Shown piece by piece: positions 4,930 through 5,983 of a stretch of 5,983 nucleotides of DNA. Positions within the stretch are counted from its first letter, which is position 1; each line of letters opens with the position of its first letter. A model generated the notes under the pieces. The model worked only from the letters and a program-made list of their open reading frames with translations. It searched no databases and was not told where the DNA came from. Source of the DNA: Candidatus Heimdallarchaeota archaeon (lineage in GTDB: Archaea > Asgardarchaeota > Heimdallarchaeia > Heimdallarchaeales > Kariarchaeaceae); NCBI GenBank assembly GCA_030668165.1, contig DAOUUM010000199.1, positions 1 through 5,983 on the forward strand, written 5' to 3'. A program made the translations under genes and the position numbers.

Positions 4930-4939
4930 TTGTGCACAA
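4930..4939. promoter_or_regulatory. 10-bp palindrome TTGTGCACAA
   Basis: This perfect palindrome is centred about 21 bases (roughly two helical turns) from the centre of the near-palindrome at 4905-4922 and shares its TGTG/CACA arms. The pair looks like two operator sites on the same face of the DNA. Confidence 0.35.
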
Positions 4940-4976
4940 CCATTATAGGTTCAATTAATAAAAGCGTTTATTGTAT

Positions 4977-4982
4977 AAAAAA
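4977..4982 (-). terminator. Possible U6 terminator of the thioredoxin reductase gene
   Basis: A6 on the plus strand gives a U6 tract about 62 bases after the thioredoxin reductase stop, in AT-rich sequence. It is compatible with archaeal U-tract termination. The adjoining TTTTTATACAATAAA could instead be promoter DNA for the RAM-domain gene. Confidence 0.25.
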
Positions 4983-5043
4983 TGAATTTGGTTAATGTGT
5001 TTAGAATTTTCGTGCGATTCTTAGGTTACTATATAATGGTGTA

Positions 5044-5983
5044 TTATTCAATTCCCTGCTCTGCTAGCCATCTTTCGACATCTATGGCTGATCTGCAACC
5101 ATCTCCTGCTGCTGTGATTGCCTGCTGATATCTGGTATCAACCACATCTCCACATGCATACACTCCCTCAAGTGAGGTCTGGGTGAATTTTCCGGTTAGA
5201 ATATAACCCTCACTATCCAGATCCAGCATTCCCTTGAATATATTGGTGTTTGGAATATGTCCAATGGCAACAAATACTCCATCAAGTACCAGTTCACTAA
5301 GTTCAGCATTCTGGGTATCCTTTATGGTGATGTGAGTGAGCTTTTTGAAGAATCCCTCGGTCTTGGCATGATACTGGTCCACTACCTTGTTCCACAATAT
5401 CTCAATTTTTGGATGGTTCATTGCCCTTTCCCTCATTATCTTGGATGCACGTAGTTCATCCCTTCTGTGAAGTATATAAACTTTTGATGCATGTTTGGTC
5501 AGGTACAGAGCCTCTTCCATGGCAGAATCTCCACCACCGACAACAGCGACAATTTTCTCCTTGAAAAATGCTCCATCACAGGTAGCACAGGCACTCAGAC
5601 CTGCACCAATCAGTTCCTGTTCACCATCAAGACCAAGCCATCTGGCGGTGGCACCTGTTGAGATGATAACAGAATGTGCTTTGAATTCCTTGTCATATGT
5701 CTTGACAGTAAATGGTCTCTGGGTTAATTCAACCTCGGTGACATCCTCATTAAGCATTTCTGCACCAAATCTCTTGGCCTGATCACCAATATCATCCATC
5801 AACTTGGGGCCGGTAACTCCTTCTGGAAATCCAGGGTAGTTCTCCACCTCGGTTGTGATCATCAACTGACCACCTGCTTGGTATCCTGCAATTACCAGGG
5901 GTTTAAGATTGGCACGTGCTGCGTATATAGCTGCGGTGTAGCCTGCTGGCCCTCCACCAATTATGATTACATTCCTTATTTCG
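5044..5983 (-). CDS. trxB: Thioredoxin reductase (TrxB), N-terminal few residues beyond window
   Basis: This flavoprotein transfers electrons from NAD(P)H through FAD and a redox-active disulfide to thioredoxin or a similar small redox protein in the cytoplasm. The frame is open to the window edge and shows 312 residues. The FAD-binding Gly-rich motif IIIGGGPAGYTAA starts at about residue 6, so only a handful of N-terminal residues are missing. The substrate-side motif GGQLMITTEVENYPGF follows. The redox centre Cys-Ala-Thr-Cys-Asp lies at about 132-136, and the NAD(P)H-binding motif VVGGGDSAMEEA at about 147-158. HRRDELRAS at about 172-180 has the basic residues associated with NADPH preference. 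The C-terminal FAD motif is ACGDVVDTRYQQAITAAGDG. Length and motif order are normal for the low-molecular-weight family. No thioredoxin gene is in the window. A ferredoxin- or NADH-dependent variant cannot be excluded from sequence alone. Confidence 0.95.
   Translation of the reverse strand, partial: EIRNVIIIGGGPAGYTAAIYAARANLKPLVIAGYQAGGQLMITTEVENYPGFPEGVTGPKLMDDIGDQAKRFGAEMLNEDVTEVELTQRPFTVKTYDKEFKAHSVIISTGATARWLGLDGEQELIGAGLSACATCDGAFFKEKIVAVVGGGDSAMEEALYLTKHASKVYILHRRDELRASKIMRERAMNHPKIEILWNKVVDQYHAKTEGFFKKLTHITIKDTQNAELSELVLDGVFVAIGHIPNTNIFKGMLDLDSEGYILTGKFTQTSLEGVYACGDVVDTRYQQAITAAGDGCRSAIDVERWLAEQGIE

Noticed and set aside
5257..5782. Two plus-strand open frames inside the thioredoxin reductase gene
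   Set aside because: Both are antisense to highly conserved FAD, NAD(P)H and Cys-x-x-Cys motifs and have no coding features.
1..5983. tRNA, rRNA, transposase or defence genes
   Set aside because: I looked for tRNA T-arm signatures, conserved rRNA stretches, DDE or tyrosine recombinase motifs and defence-type domains and saw none.

Overview
The window is AT-rich and reads as archaeal. Several genes have a TATA-like element about 25-28 bases before the start codon and no Shine-Dalgarno sequence, the pattern of leaderless archaeal transcripts. It also carries a stand-alone Lrp/AsnC-type ligand-binding domain and a membrane-anchored surface protein with many N-glycosylation sequons. A small protein whose predicted strand/helix order suggests a longin or roadblock fold hints at an Asgard archaeon, but no rRNA or marker gene is present, so the lineage is tentative.

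Layout. 1-298: 5' part of an unrecognised helical gene on the minus strand, cut by the window edge. 299-552: intergenic, with two promoters and a decayed second copy of the 3' end of the next gene. 553-960: the small longin-like protein (+). 961-1553: about 590 bases with no convincing gene, filled from 1017 to 1419 with roughly ten copies of a TTAGTGATGA/TCATCACTAA motif, some paired into palindromes. About 1554-2318: a class I SAM-dependent methyltransferase (+) whose frame runs upstream of its first usable start codon, so its true start is missing or shifted. 2336-2536: a truncated second copy of the C-terminus of the GalT-like gene (-). 2548-3429: a membrane-anchored, probably glycosylated surface protein (+). 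3445-4494: a galactose-1-phosphate uridylyltransferase-like HIT-superfamily enzyme (-). 4643-4879: a 78-residue Lrp/AsnC-type RAM domain (-), with palindromes upstream. 5044-5983: thioredoxin reductase (-), lacking only its first few residues at the window edge.

The right-hand third (thioredoxin reductase, RAM domain, GalT-like enzyme) is ordinary housekeeping and metabolic DNA. These three genes share a strand but are about 160 and 150 bases apart, so they are probably separate transcripts. The left half is more plastic. It has two independent partial gene duplications, a methyltransferase with a damaged or unusual start, and a dense repeat array.

I see no recognisable defence system, transposase, CRISPR array, tRNA or rRNA. 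The best candidate for something undescribed is the repeat array at 1017-1419. It could be a multi-operator control region or an iteron-like site, but nothing in the window identifies the protein that would bind it.
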